A stretch of 7,223 nucleotides of DNA from Gammaproteobacteria bacterium (lineage in GTDB: Bacteria > Pseudomonadota > Gammaproteobacteria > Pseudomonadales > JAUIKI01). Under the pieces are notes generated by a model. That model was not told the DNA's origin. It saw only the letters and a list, made by a program, of their open reading frames with translations, and did no database searches. The DNA lies in assembly GCA_030430875.1 (NCBI GenBank), contig JAUIKI010000069.1, forward strand, positions 1 to 7,223, read 5' to 3'. Of the stretch, positions 1 through 7,223 are shown piece by piece (position 1 is the stretch's first letter; every line of letters starts with the position of its first letter). Made by a program: the position numbers and the translations under genes.

Positions 1-146
1 TTAAATTCATGGCACTGTATGTAGTCAGGGTTATGTTTTTCGCAATCACCATAATGCCCTGCACACATTCTAGAAATGGCAGAAGTGCTAAAAAATAGTG
101 TAGTAAAAAGAATGGATAAAGTAGAGACAAGCATTATTTTTTTCAT
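1..146 (-). CDS. Partial small exported protein with N-terminal signal peptide (3' end beyond window)
   Basis: The reading frame opens at ATG 146-144 and is still open at the window edge after 48 codons. A GGAG ribosome binding site at 157-154 (complement) sits 7 nt before the ATG and decides the start. The protein begins MKKIMLVSTLSILF, a Lys-rich n-region, and continues as a hydrophobic core to about residue 19. A likely signal peptidase I site lies after Thr-Ser-Ala at residues 21-23. The visible mature part is polar and has three cysteines (28, 35, 45) with several His and Asp, so disulfides or metal binding are possible. I do not recognise a family and the C-terminal part is missing. Export to the periplasm or outside is inferred from the signal peptide only. 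The plus-strand reading frame over the same bases is a shadow of this gene. Confidence 0.65.
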   Translation of the reverse strand, partial: MKKIMLVSTLSILFTTLFFSTSAISRMCAGHYGDCEKHNPDYIQCHEF

Positions 147-288
147 AAATTTACTCCAATTATTATTATTTAAAAGACATCTTGATTGCCAAGACAGACC
201 GAATCTATCAGGTTTTTTGCAGGTTGTCTATGTTTTGAGCGCTAATTTTATTCTGGTTTGAAAATTTTGTATTAAATAGAATTTTCAG

Positions 289-341
289 TGATAAGCGTGT
301 GTAAAAACGCCTATATTTTTGTTACAAAACTACTCAAAAAC
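289..341 (+). repeat. Intergenic repeat element, copy C
   Basis: This is a diverged copy of the element also seen at 2442-2490, 3644-3694 and 7141-7193. By hand alignment to the copy at 7141-7193 it matches about 38 of 54 columns with two single-base gaps. Shared blocks in order are GATAA, TAAAAA, CC, ATATTTT, GTT, CAAAA, TCAA and AAC. A TTTT / 6-nt loop / AAAA hairpin lies at its centre (about 317-330). The rest of the 147-542 spacer is A+T-rich and holds nothing else I can identify apart from the hairpin at 500-528. Confidence 0.5.
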
Positions 342-499
342 CTATCCTCCGTGTTTTTATCCTCAATCTGAATATTTTTCCTCATTTTTCTGCCATTGCC
401 TTTTAATGCAACAGTCTCGCTTGTGTTTCAAAACCTGTTTTCTAACTGCTCAAGCCGTGGATACCAGCAGTGTCTTAATCTCGCGCATCACACCACGAA

Positions 500-528
500 G
501 AAACTCCTAGCAAGACACTAAGAGTTTC
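500..528 (-). terminator. Hairpin downstream of the beta-helix gene, possible terminator
   Basis: An inverted repeat GAAACTC (500-506) / GAGTTTC (522-528) continues after one C-A mismatch with TAG/CTA, giving about 10 bp around a 7-nt loop. It starts 14 bases past the stop codon of the minus-strand gene ending at 543, the right place for a terminator. On the minus strand it is not followed by a T tract, so intrinsic termination is doubtful. A second inverted repeat, AGTGTCTT (469-476) / AAGACACT (512-519), overlaps it and would be an alternative fold. Confidence 0.35.
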
Positions 529-542
529 AGATCAACATTATT

Positions 543-2213
543 TTACGGCTTAGCATTCATTTCATGAGCGCCAATGTCAGGTTGTGACCAACCATTTGCA
601 GGTCGTTTAAACCCGCGCTGATCAACATCTATCAATTTTACTTTAATTCCACGATCAGCCGCGATGCTATGCATTAATTTATTGCCATCCCAATAAGAAC
701 CTAATGCATGAGTTCTTGGATTAGCGGTTAGCGTATTTGTGCCACCATTATCTGTCAGAGGCTGTAGTGCTAACTTTGTATATGCAGCTTTAGCTTCGTC
801 GTCTGAGAAAGAATCTTTCTTAAAAAGATTAACGTCACTAGGGTCGTCAGACCAGGCGCCTGAACCAAAAATATTATGACCATTCGTCTTGAAAGTGGAT
901 ATTATACCCGTGCTGGCTTCTCGTTGATCAGCATCACTCTCCCCAATGAAATTCAAGGCTAAAATAGTGTTGATTAGCATAGTTTGTTTATTATATAGAT
1001 TCAATCCAGCAGCTGGAGACCATATGGTATTTTCTTCTGTTTTGAGTACGCGAATATTATTGAAAGCAATTGTGCTATTTGCAAATACAGCAAGTTTGTA
1101 GAAATGATGGACTCCGCCACCATTTACTTTTCCACGACCATTACTTGCATGTAAAATAATTTGATTGCTACTGATGGTTGAATTAATGACAGTAAGATCT
1201 GATTTTAGGTATCTGATACTGACTCCGCCACCGTTTACATTGCCGTAAGTATGATGTTTGTTTTCAACCAGATTGTTGGCAACTTCAACTCTTTCTAAAT
1301 TAACAGAAGCCGTCTCTGCGTAAATACCGCCTCCTTCTGTAGCACGTGTGTAAAGTAGTTTATCAGTATCTTGAGGTATTCCAGTTACCGGCCCCATTTG
1401 TTTGACTATATTGCTCACAAATCGTGAATCATGTGCATACAAAAAGTTCAAGTCTGCAAACTCTCCATCACCCAGCAAGGCAACGCCGCCACCCATGGCA
1501 GCGGTAGAGTCATTTTTTCCTAGTGCTTGATTATAGCGTAGGGGGCTATAGACTAGATTGTGACTGATTTCACTTCGATGAAGTGTTACATTGCCTTGGC
1601 TACCAATACCGCCACCAGAAACTTCAGTATGACCAGATCCCATTAATCGATTCCGAGTCACGTTGCAATCGTTGAGTGTTAAGTTTGAATCGGTGTGCGT
1701 GGCTCGAATGCCACCACCATACAGTGTTTGATTGTTATGGGGTGGTTGTCCGCTTGCAATGGTCAGTTTTGATAAATTGACAGTAACGGGCCCGTGTAAA
1801 TCAAATATCCTGTCATTATATAATCCATTGATGGCCACAAGTTTGTCTGCTTTGACAGTAATATTTAAGTCCACATGAATATCTAAATCACCTGTCTGAG
1901 CATTATCTTCGTTTGGTACAACATGGCTTAAATAAATCGTATCTTCTGGGAATGTAAGTACAATATCAACTGCTTCTTCCAAATTTTCATCATCCTTCCC
2001 GCAATCGCTAGAAATGTTGCCATTAGCTGCTAATATTGCCTCTCGTAAAGTGCACATACCGTCTTCAATAGGGGCGCCATCTTTTGCGGAGTTTACAATA
2101 ATAGTTATGTTTGCATTGGCTGAGTTAAGAAAAAAAAGTGTGCTGAGAAAAAATAGACTAACTAGTTTTTTATGGATTTTGTTCACAAAAAAGTGACGAT
2201 AAAAATAGTGCAT
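543..2213 (-). CDS. Secreted parallel beta-helix protein, CSLREA domain / choice-of-anchor Q type
   Basis: This 556-residue protein is exported and probably folds as a right-handed beta-helix at the cell surface or outside; its binding or enzymatic role is unknown. I place the start at ATG 2213 rather than the in-frame TTG at 2225, because GGAG at 2223-2220 is then a ribosome binding site with 6 nt spacing and would otherwise be inside the gene. Residues 1-34 are a long signal peptide (basic n-region, hydrophobic core about 17-29, cleavage after Ala-Asn-Ala 34). CTLREAILAAN at 54-64 is the CSLREA-type signature, with a second Cys at 71 that may pair with Cys54. From about residue 166 six GGG(I/V) turns recur, each followed by a hydrophobic strand and an S/N-x-x-N ladder, as in beta-helix coils. 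The C-terminal part (NTILALN, GHNIFG, LTDNGGT, DQRG, RP, DIGAHE) resembles the choice-of-anchor Q region. No PEP-CTERM, LPXTG or membrane anchor follows, so it may be released. No neighbour indicates a partner. Confidence 0.85.
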   Translation of the reverse strand: MHYFYRHFFVNKIHKKLVSLFFLSTLFFLNSANANITIIVNSAKDGAPIEDGMCTLREAILAANGNISSDCGKDDENLEEAVDIVLTFPEDTIYLSHVVPNEDNAQTGDLDIHVDLNITVKADKLVAINGLYNDRIFDLHGPVTVNLSKLTIASGQPPHNNQTLYGGGIRATHTDSNLTLNDCNVTRNRLMGSGHTEVSGGGIGSQGNVTLHRSEISHNLVYSPLRYNQALGKNDSTAAMGGGVALLGDGEFADLNFLYAHDSRFVSNIVKQMGPVTGIPQDTDKLLYTRATEGGGIYAETASVNLERVEVANNLVENKHHTYGNVNGGGVSIRYLKSDLTVINSTISSNQIILHASNGRGKVNGGGVHHFYKLAVFANSTIAFNNIRVLKTEENTIWSPAAGLNLYNKQTMLINTILALNFIGESDADQREASTGIISTFKTNGHNIFGSGAWSDDPSDVNLFKKDSFSDDEAKAAYTKLALQPLTDNGGTNTLTANPRTHALGSYWDGNKLMHSIAADRGIKVKLIDVDQRGFKRPANGWSQPDIGAHEMNAKP

Positions 2214-2247
2214 ATGTATCTCCAAAGGGTGAAGAAAAAGGTTGATA

Positions 2248-2275
2248 ATTATACACTGGATTAAAATGTAATCAA
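2248..2275 (-). promoter_or_regulatory. Sigma-70-type promoter of the beta-helix gene
   Basis: Read on the minus strand, a -35 box TTGATT (2275-2270) is followed after 16 bp by a consensus -10 box TATAAT (2253-2248). Transcription would start near 2241, giving a leader of about 28 nt that contains the GGAG ribosome binding site of the gene starting at 2213. Confidence 0.6.
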
Positions 2276-2441
2276 TAGGTTAAATAGAGTTCAATTTGTT
2301 GATATTTTATTCATTGCGTTATTGGTAAGAATTAGAAGGTAATTATATGATTTAAAAGAGAAAAATAGATATTTTTTGTAATTAAAAATAGTAAAGTAAA
2401 AATCAGAAAAGAATGATATGAGGGCAAAAAACACAAAAAAA

Positions 2442-2490
2442 TGATCAAGTTTTCAGCGAAATAATAATGATTTATAACCAATTTTTATCG
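2442..2490 (-). repeat. Intergenic repeat element, copy D (inverted)
   Basis: On the minus strand this copy matches the one at 7141-7188 at about 38 of 48 positions with a single 1-nt insertion. It begins with ten identical bases (CGATAAAAAT), then GGTTA, AAATC, TTTCG and TTG-TCA blocks. The central TTT / loop / AAA hairpin is kept, and ATCA / TGAT can pair around it. The copy is bracketed by a 9-bp inverted repeat, ACACAAAAA (2431-2439) and TTTTTGTGT (2496-2504). Confidence 0.6.
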
Positions 2491-2542
2491 TGGTGTTTTT
2501 GTGTAAAAATTTTAGAATTTATCGGTGTTTTCCAAGTTTCTC

Positions 2543-2581
2543 ATTAGTCTCAGAGTACTTGTAAATGAAGACTAATTTTTT
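2543..2581 (+). terminator. Hairpin with T tract, orphan terminator-like structure
   Basis: ATTAGTCT (2543-2550) and AGACTAAT (2569-2576) form an 8-bp stem around an 18-nt loop. On the plus strand six T follow (2576-2581). No plus-strand gene lies upstream, so as a plus-strand terminator it has no obvious client. It could serve the minus-strand Nudix gene ending at 2644, but on that strand it has no T tract after the stem. Confidence 0.25.
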
Positions 2582-2643
2582 AAGATTCTTGGTTTGATGC
2601 GGAGATTGTGCTTTAGTGTGTTATTGATATTGATTGATGAATG

Positions 2644-3579
2644 TTAAAAACTTAGTCTTGTAATTCCAGCAAGACCTTGTGCGCCAAACTCTTTAGCTGT
2701 TGATAAGTCGCCAGTTTGCATGCCACCTAATGCGTAGACTGGTAGGTTGCATACATCCACCCATTGTTGAAAAATGTCCCAGCCTAATGGCGTTGCATGT
2801 AGATGAGACTGTGTGGGGTTGACCGGTGACAGTGTGATAAAATCCACACCGATTTTTTCAGCTTGCGCTAATTCCTGTGGATTATGACAAGCGGCAGAGC
2901 ACAGCATTGTGTTTGGAATAGGACGACTGGAAAGCTGCATTAATTCTCGTGATTTGAGATGAATGCCGTCAGCTGGAATATCAAGTGCTTCATCAAGAGG
3001 TCGGTTGATAATAAGTTGAGCTTGATGCGCGTGACACAGTGGTAAAATTGTGGCAACAAGTGCTGAGTATCGGCTGAAATCAAGCTGATCTGCTCGAAGT
3101 TGGATCAGACTAATACCATTTTTTACTGCATTTGATACACGTTCAACACAGTTTTTTTCATCAACGATAAGGTAATAATCCGGCAGTTTGAGCGATTGAA
3201 TCAGTGATTTATTGGCAGCTGGAAATGCAAATTCAGAGAGTTGGTTTAAATTACACCAAATCATTTTTTGTTGTTCTTTTGGGGTTGGTGTGCCGTCAAA
3301 AGCAGTGATTTTCCACAGTTGAATATGGATGGATCGATCGGGATAATGGTGCGTGAGGGCTATTTTTTTATAGCCAGATTGAATGGAAATACCCACTTCT
3401 TCAAGCATTTCACGTTTGAGGGCCTGCCATGAGTTTTCATCGACTTCAACCTTGCCACCTGGAAATTCCCAAAAACTGCCCAGATGCGTATTTTGGTGAC
3501 GTTGGGTGATTAACACCTGGTTTTTTGCATTGAAAATAGCGCCAACAACGATAGGTATAGGGGTAGAGTAGCTATTCAT
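2644..3579 (-). CDS. Nudix hydrolase (MutT-like) fused to a ThiE/TenI-like domain
   Basis: This 311-residue protein has two domains. Residues 8-130 are a Nudix hydrolase with a complete Nudix box at 42-64 (G42, E48, R56-E57, E60-E61, G63), preceded by WEFPGG as in MutT enzymes that hydrolyse oxidised dGTP. Residues 134-311 form a TIM barrel related to thiamine phosphate synthase, with QLR 160-162, DGIHL 204-208, SPVNPT 251-256 and LGG 284-286. Several expected ThiE catalytic residues are changed: Lys in LRxK is Asp164, Asp in IND is Arg193, and the TK pair of PTxTK is Ser-His 258-259, so thiamine phosphate synthesis is doubtful. Fusions of this design and length are common in gammaproteobacteria, where I recall them beside argJ; that context is absent here. 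ATG 3579 has only a weak GGA about 10 nt upstream. A weak promoter (TTGAGT 3640-3635, 18 bp, TATCAA 3616-3611) lies upstream. Nucleotide-pool sanitation is inferred from the Nudix half. Confidence 0.85.
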   Translation of the reverse strand: MNSYSTPIPIVVGAIFNAKNQVLITQRHQNTHLGSFWEFPGGKVEVDENSWQALKREMLEEVGISIQSGYKKIALTHHYPDRSIHIQLWKITAFDGTPTPKEQQKMIWCNLNQLSEFAFPAANKSLIQSLKLPDYYLIVDEKNCVERVSNAVKNGISLIQLRADQLDFSRYSALVATILPLCHAHQAQLIINRPLDEALDIPADGIHLKSRELMQLSSRPIPNTMLCSAACHNPQELAQAEKIGVDFITLSPVNPTQSHLHATPLGWDIFQQWVDVCNLPVYALGGMQTGDLSTAKEFGAQGLAGITRLSF

Positions 3580-3580
3580 A

Positions 3581-3596
3581 TGGTATAATCCGCGCC
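3581..3596 (+). promoter_or_regulatory. Extended -10 promoter with G+C-rich discriminator, pointing toward sat
   Basis: TGGTATAAT at 3581-3589 is a perfect extended -10 (TGn followed by consensus TATAAT). It is followed by CCGCGCC up to 3596, a G+C-rich discriminator like those of rRNA and tRNA promoters under stringent control. No -35 box is evident, as is usual for extended -10 promoters. The motif lies directly upstream of the divergent Nudix start codon (3577-3579), so RNA polymerase bound here could also affect that gene. Transcription would start near 3596-3601. Confidence 0.45.
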
Positions 3597-3643
3597 TTTG
3601 ATTTAGCGTGTTGATAGTGAGATTTTTGTTTTGTACTCAATAT

Positions 3644-3694
3644 GATAAAAAATAGTTAAAAAATCGATCTGTTTGCTGTAAAACCGGTCGATAG
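3644..3694 (+). repeat. Intergenic repeat element, copy A
   Basis: This copy aligns with the one at 7141-7193 over about 54 columns at roughly two-thirds identity with a few single-base gaps. The shared blocks are GATAAAA, GTTAAAAA, TC, TTT, AAAA, GGTC and ATA. The central stem is GTTT/AAAC here and ATTTT/AAAAT at 7167-7182, so one pair is G-C in one copy and A-T in the other. A second, shorter similarity to the element (GCAAAATT then GTTATTA) lies at 3743-3769. Confidence 0.45.
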
Positions 3695-3702
3695 CCGATT
3701 TT

Positions 3703-3725
3703 TGTCCTAGTCGGACACTTTTTTT
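3703..3725 (+). terminator. Short hairpin with T7 tract between the upstream promoter and sat
   Basis: TGTCC (3703-3707) and GGACA (3713-3717) form a 5-bp stem with loop TAGTC, followed after one C by seven T (3719-3725). The layout is that of a compact rho-independent terminator on the plus strand. It lies 110 bases before the sat start, so it would end an upstream leader or small RNA rather than a protein gene. The short stem makes it marginal. Confidence 0.4.
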
Positions 3726-3755
3726 ATTGCATTGGCTTTTGTCGCAAAATTCTCA

Positions 3756-3789
3756 AACTATAGTTATTAAATAGTGAGTTAGACACTAT
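3756..3789 (+). promoter_or_regulatory. Probable sat promoter-proximal region: -10-like palindrome and hairpin
   Basis: AACTATAGTT (3756-3765) is a perfect 10-bp palindrome containing TATAGT (3759-3764), a fair -10 box; no convincing -35 box is present at 15-18 bp. Just downstream ATAGTG (3771-3776) and CACTAT (3784-3789) form a 6-bp hairpin with a 7-nt loop. If transcription starts near 3771 the hairpin would be the very 5' end of the sat mRNA; otherwise either palindrome may be an operator. Confidence 0.3.
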
Positions 3790-3821
3790 CATACAACGTG
3801 ATTAACCTGCTTTCATTAAAC

Positions 3822-3831
3822 AAAAGGTGAT
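3822..3831 (+). promoter_or_regulatory. Ribosome binding site that decides the sat start
   Basis: AAAAGGTGAT fits the extended anti-Shine-Dalgarno match AGGTGAT. The last G of AAGG is 8 nt before ATG 3836, which makes that ATG the start. The in-frame GTG (3827) and ATG (3830) lie inside or directly against the site and cannot use it. Confidence 0.65.
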
Positions 3832-3835
3832 GTCC

Positions 3836-5053
3836 ATGAAACAACTTGTGAATCCGCACGGCAGTGATCAGCTCAAGCCGTTATTATTAACTGGAGATGA
3901 GCTAGCAGCTGAAAAAAAACGTGCTGAAAATCTGCCAAAAATCCTGATGTCTTCACGTGAAGTGGGGGATTTAATCATGCTAGGTATTGGTGGTTTTACA
4001 CCATTGACAGGTTTTATGGGTAAGCAAGATTGGCAGGGCGTGTGTGATCACATGCAGCTGAGTAATGGATTATTTTGGCCGATCCCCATCACGTTATCGG
4101 CGCAAAAAGCAGATATCAGCGAATTGAACATTAATAATGAAGTCGCATTAGTGGATGCAGCAACCCAAGAAATCATGGGAATTATGCAGCTTGAAGAAAT
4201 CTATGAGATTGATAAAGCGCATGAATGTCGCGAAGTGTTTAAAACGACTGATTTGGAGCACCCTGGTGTGCAAATGGTGATGAATCAAGGTGATGTCAAT
4301 TTGGCAGGTCCGGTCAAGGTTTTTTCACAAGGCGAATTTCCAAGTCGCTATCCCGGTGTGTATTTAACCCCGGAACAAACTCGCCAACAATTCATCGATA
4401 AAGGTTGGTATTCAGTGGCTGCATTTCAAACTCGAAACCCCATGCATCGCTCCCACGAACATTTAGTTAAATTGGCGTTGGAAATCTGTGATGGTGTCTT
4501 AGTGCATTCATTGTTAGGGCAACTAAAACCAGGCGATATTCCCGCAAAAGTGCGTCAACAATCAATTTCAACGTTGATCGATCATTATTTTGTAGCCAAT
4601 ACAGTATTGCAAGGGGGCTATCCACTGGATATGCGCTATGCCGGACCAAGAGAAGCACTATTGCATGCATTATTTCGACAAAATTATGGTTGTTCGCATT
4701 TGATTGTTGGACGAGATCATGCCGGTGTGGGTGAGTATTATGGCCCATTTGATGCGCAAAGTATTTTTGATGAAATCCCAGAAGATGCCTTAGAAACTAA
4801 GCCGCTAAAATTTGATTGGACCTTTTGGTGTCATCGTTGTGATGGTATGGCCTCGCTCAGAACGTGTCCTCACGATGCATCAGAACGTGTTTTGGTATCC
4901 GGGACTAAGCTACGCAAAGCACTATCAGAAGGTGGTGATGTAGAAGGGCACTTCAGTCGACCTGAGGTGTTAACTATTCTGCGTGAATATTATGCGTCAC
5001 TCAAAGACAGTGAAAAAGTCGAAGTGAAACTCACTGGTCATTCAGCAAAATAG
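3836..5053 (+). CDS. sat: Sulfate adenylyltransferase (ATP sulfurylase), homomeric type
   Basis: The 405-residue enzyme catalyses ATP + sulfate to adenosine 5'-phosphosulfate + pyrophosphate in the cytoplasm. It serves sulfate assimilation, or the reverse, ATP-forming direction in sulfur oxidisers. An N-terminal PUA-like domain (about 1-165) precedes the nucleotidyltransferase domain. QTRNPMHRSHE at 198-208 holds the first catalytic motif (Arg200, His204, His207), GRDHAGVG at 292-299 is the second, and SGTKLR follows near residue 362. Cys332, Cys335, Cys344 and nearby His346 resemble the zinc site of bacterial homomeric enzymes. Length is normal and there is no C-terminal APS kinase domain. 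It is unrelated to the CysDN type. No cys, apr or dsr gene lies in the window, so the direction in vivo cannot be told. zapE follows after 9 nt, probably in the same transcript. Confidence 0.96.
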   Translation: MKQLVNPHGSDQLKPLLLTGDELAAEKKRAENLPKILMSSREVGDLIMLGIGGFTPLTGFMGKQDWQGVCDHMQLSNGLFWPIPITLSAQKADISELNINNEVALVDAATQEIMGIMQLEEIYEIDKAHECREVFKTTDLEHPGVQMVMNQGDVNLAGPVKVFSQGEFPSRYPGVYLTPEQTRQQFIDKGWYSVAAFQTRNPMHRSHEHLVKLALEICDGVLVHSLLGQLKPGDIPAKVRQQSISTLIDHYFVANTVLQGGYPLDMRYAGPREALLHALFRQNYGCSHLIVGRDHAGVGEYYGPFDAQSIFDEIPEDALETKPLKFDWTFWCHRCDGMASLRTCPHDASERVLVSGTKLRKALSEGGDVEGHFSRPEVLTILREYYASLKDSEKVEVKLTGHSAK

Positions 5054-7223
5054 ATTCATCGTATGTTGTTAAGCCCAAGAGAGCGTTATCAAAAAGCGAT
5101 TGATGATCAGCTGATCACTGCCGATCCAGCGCAACGTTATGTGGTGGAAATGTTAGAAATCACCTATCAGCAATTGTTACAGCGTAGTCGTGCCAATAGA
5201 ACGCGATTTCAATTTTGGCAGCGCAAACAAACGCCTATTTCTGGTTGTTACATTTGGGGTGATGTGGGTCGAGGAAAAACATTTTTAATGGATCTGTTTT
5301 ATGACAGTCTGCCAGTGATGGAAAAAACACGCTGCCACTTTCATCGATTTATGCAGATGGTTCATGATCAGCTTTCAGAACTTAAACATGAGAAAAATCC
5401 ACTAGAAATTATTGCCTCACGTCTTGCAAAATCGTCTCGTATTTTATGTTTCGATGAATTTTTTGTCACGGATATTGCTGATGCTATGTTGCTAGCAAAT
5501 TTATTTTCAGGTTTGTTTGCGCGTGGTGTGACCTTGGTTGCTACATCAAATGTGGAGCCGATTCATCTGTATAAAAATGGATTGCAGCGCGAACGGTTTT
5601 TGCCAACCATTGATCTATTACAACAGTATACAAAAATTATCGAACTGGTTAGCCCAACGGATTATCGTCTTCGAACATTAACACACGCTGAAATTTATCA
5701 CTCGCCCTTGGATGCTAAAGCTTACGAGCAACTTGAAAACTATTTTGCATCGTTGGCAACAGAAGTCATGGATGGAGTCAGCTCAATTGAGATTAATGGT
5801 CGTGATATCCATGTGAAAGCATTGAGTGATGACGTGGTTTGGTTTGAGTTTGCAGAATTGTGTGAAAAGCCATGTGGACAACGCGATTATATTGAATTAG
5901 CAGCTTTGTTTCATGCCGTGTTAATTAGCAATGTACCGCAATTTTCTGAAGGCAAAGATGATGCAGCAAGACGTTTCATCAATTTGGTGGATGTGTTTTA
6001 TGATCGTAAAGTGAAATTGATTCTTGCTGCTGAAGTGTTGCTTGAAAATCTATATCAATCGGGTCGATTACAATTTGAATTTCAACGCACCCAAAGCCGA
6101 CTCACCGAAATGCAGTCACAAGAGTATTTAGCATTAGGTCATGAAGCTTGAGAAATTAAAGTATCTAATTCATGGGGAGACTGCAATAATTGTTTATTTA
6201 ATTCATGCCCAATGGATTGATAAAGTTCATCTATTTGAGGATTGTCAAATATAAGGTCATCATGAGTTATGTAATACAGTGCTCGTTTTCCATGGTGATA
6301 CTCTGTTTCTTCACCACATTGGCGAAATTTGAAGCCTAAACCCAATAAGCGTTTTTCTAATTTGGTTTCAAATAGACCGAACACGTGAGCATGATTATAA
6401 ATGTCAGTTATAGCTGACGCTCCAAGATAAAGTCCAAGACCAATAAAGGGAAAAAATCGTTTTTCTTCTTCATTGAAAGTAGTTGTTAGTGAGCTATCTG
6501 CAATGCCATTAGGGCTATCTTTTTCGCCTTTACGACGTCTGAATTGATTTGGAATAGCTAATCTTGATACTTCACTAAAATTACCTCTTTCTAACTTAGT
6601 ATTATCAATAACATGTGGCCAAAGGTATTGTGATCCATGTGCTTCGAATGGTAGTTTGTTTTCAGGTGCATTGGGTGATGACGTGACAAGTCGTAGCGTT
6701 CCTGCATATTGATTACTGCGTCTATGTCGTAATAATAATGGAACAGAATAGTGATCAAATTCGTCAGTTTCCATCCGATCAGGATTGCTTGGCTCCCAAC
6801 CCAGTTCTTCAGAATAGACTTGGTGACGAATTTTATATGACGCTTCTTTTAGCTCTTTTGTGTTTGCTAAAATGATTTCAAAATATTCATGAAAGTGTTC
6901 AGAAAGAGACATTGTTGACATTAGTTCATCCTTTTTTATCAGAGGCAGGAAACCACCAGGTAGACCGCTCTTATTAATTTATCTGAAAAATATAAATCAT
7001 GAGTTGATTATGGTGTTGGTTGATGATGAACGCCATTAATAACAGATGAAGTGAATTGGTTTTCAGATGAATGAAATTTCATTCAATTGATTAGATGCAC
7101 AGTGTGTCTGCAAAATAAGACCATTGCATTAAAACTACAACGATAAAAATGGTTAAAAATCTCCATATTTTCGTTGCAAAATTGGTCAATAACTTGTTAT
7201 TACCTGCATTTTGCGCCTTAATC

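Larger units (their letters stand above)
2226..2643. other. A+T-rich spacer between the beta-helix gene and the Nudix gene
   Basis: No credible coding frame exists on either strand of this 418-base spacer; ATG-initiated frames stop within a few codons. It holds the beta-helix gene promoter (2248-2275), the inverted copy of the intergenic repeat (2442-2490) with 9-bp flanking inverted repeats, and a hairpin with a T tract at 2543-2581. The stretch 2290-2410 is very A+T-rich and otherwise featureless. Confidence 0.6.
3597..3725 (+). ncRNA. Candidate small RNA or transcribed leader upstream of sat
   Basis: This is a prediction from signal order only. An extended -10 promoter at 3581-3596 is followed by a non-coding stretch with a good hairpin at 3663-3692: ATCGATC pairs with GGTCGAT (one T-G wobble), then after a T-C mismatch GTTT pairs with AAAC around the loop GCTGTA. 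A terminator-like hairpin with seven T ends at 3725. The predicted RNA is about 125-130 nt. AAAAATCG (3659-3666) could instead pair with CGATTTTT (3696-3703), and CCGA (3695-3698) with TCGG (3711-3714), which would compete with both hairpins. It may be a separate RNA or an attenuated leader of sat. No known RNA family is recognised. Confidence 0.3.

Overview
The window looks like chromosomal DNA of a gammaproteobacterium of moderate to low G+C. The clues are a ZapE-type ATPase, a Nudix hydrolase fused to a ThiE-like domain in the arrangement common in gammaproteobacteria, a homomeric ATP sulfurylase, and an acyltransferase of the exosortase-associated, LuxI-like kind. I see no phage genes, transposase, tRNA, rRNA or CRISPR array. 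The genus cannot be named from the sequence alone. A sulfur-oxidising or methylotrophic lineage would fit but is not shown.

Layout from left to right. (1) 1-146, minus: the first 48 codons of a small exported, Cys-containing protein cut by the window edge. (2) 543-2213, minus: a secreted parallel beta-helix protein with an N-terminal CSLREA-type domain and a C-terminal choice-of-anchor-Q-like region, with a good sigma-70-type promoter just upstream. (3) 2644-3579, minus: the Nudix/ThiE-like fusion. (4) 3836-5053, plus: sat (ATP sulfurylase). (5) 5063-6151, plus: zapE, 9 nt after sat and in the same reading frame, probably co-transcribed. (6) 6139-6921, minus: the exosortase-associated acyltransferase, whose 3' end overlaps that of zapE by 13 nt. 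Genes 3 and 4 are divergent; 5 and 6 are convergent.

The genes do not form one pathway. Sat makes APS from sulfate (or runs in reverse during sulfur oxidation), ZapE acts in cell division, the Nudix protein probably cleans nucleotide pools, and the beta-helix and acyltransferase belong to the cell surface or signalling. The sat-zapE pair is the only likely operon.

The most interesting material is between the genes. A diverged element of about 50 bp, with a T-rich/A-rich hairpin core, occurs once in each of the four long spacers (about 289-341, 2442-2490 inverted, 3644-3694, 7141-7193). The copy upstream of sat lies in a stretch that reads like a small RNA or transcribed leader: an extended -10 promoter with a G+C-rich discriminator (3581-3596), a strong hairpin (3663-3692), then a short hairpin followed by seven T (3703-3725). 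Upstream of the acyltransferase there is an 18-bp perfect palindrome and three GATGAA boxes phased at about two helical turns, together a probable operator region.
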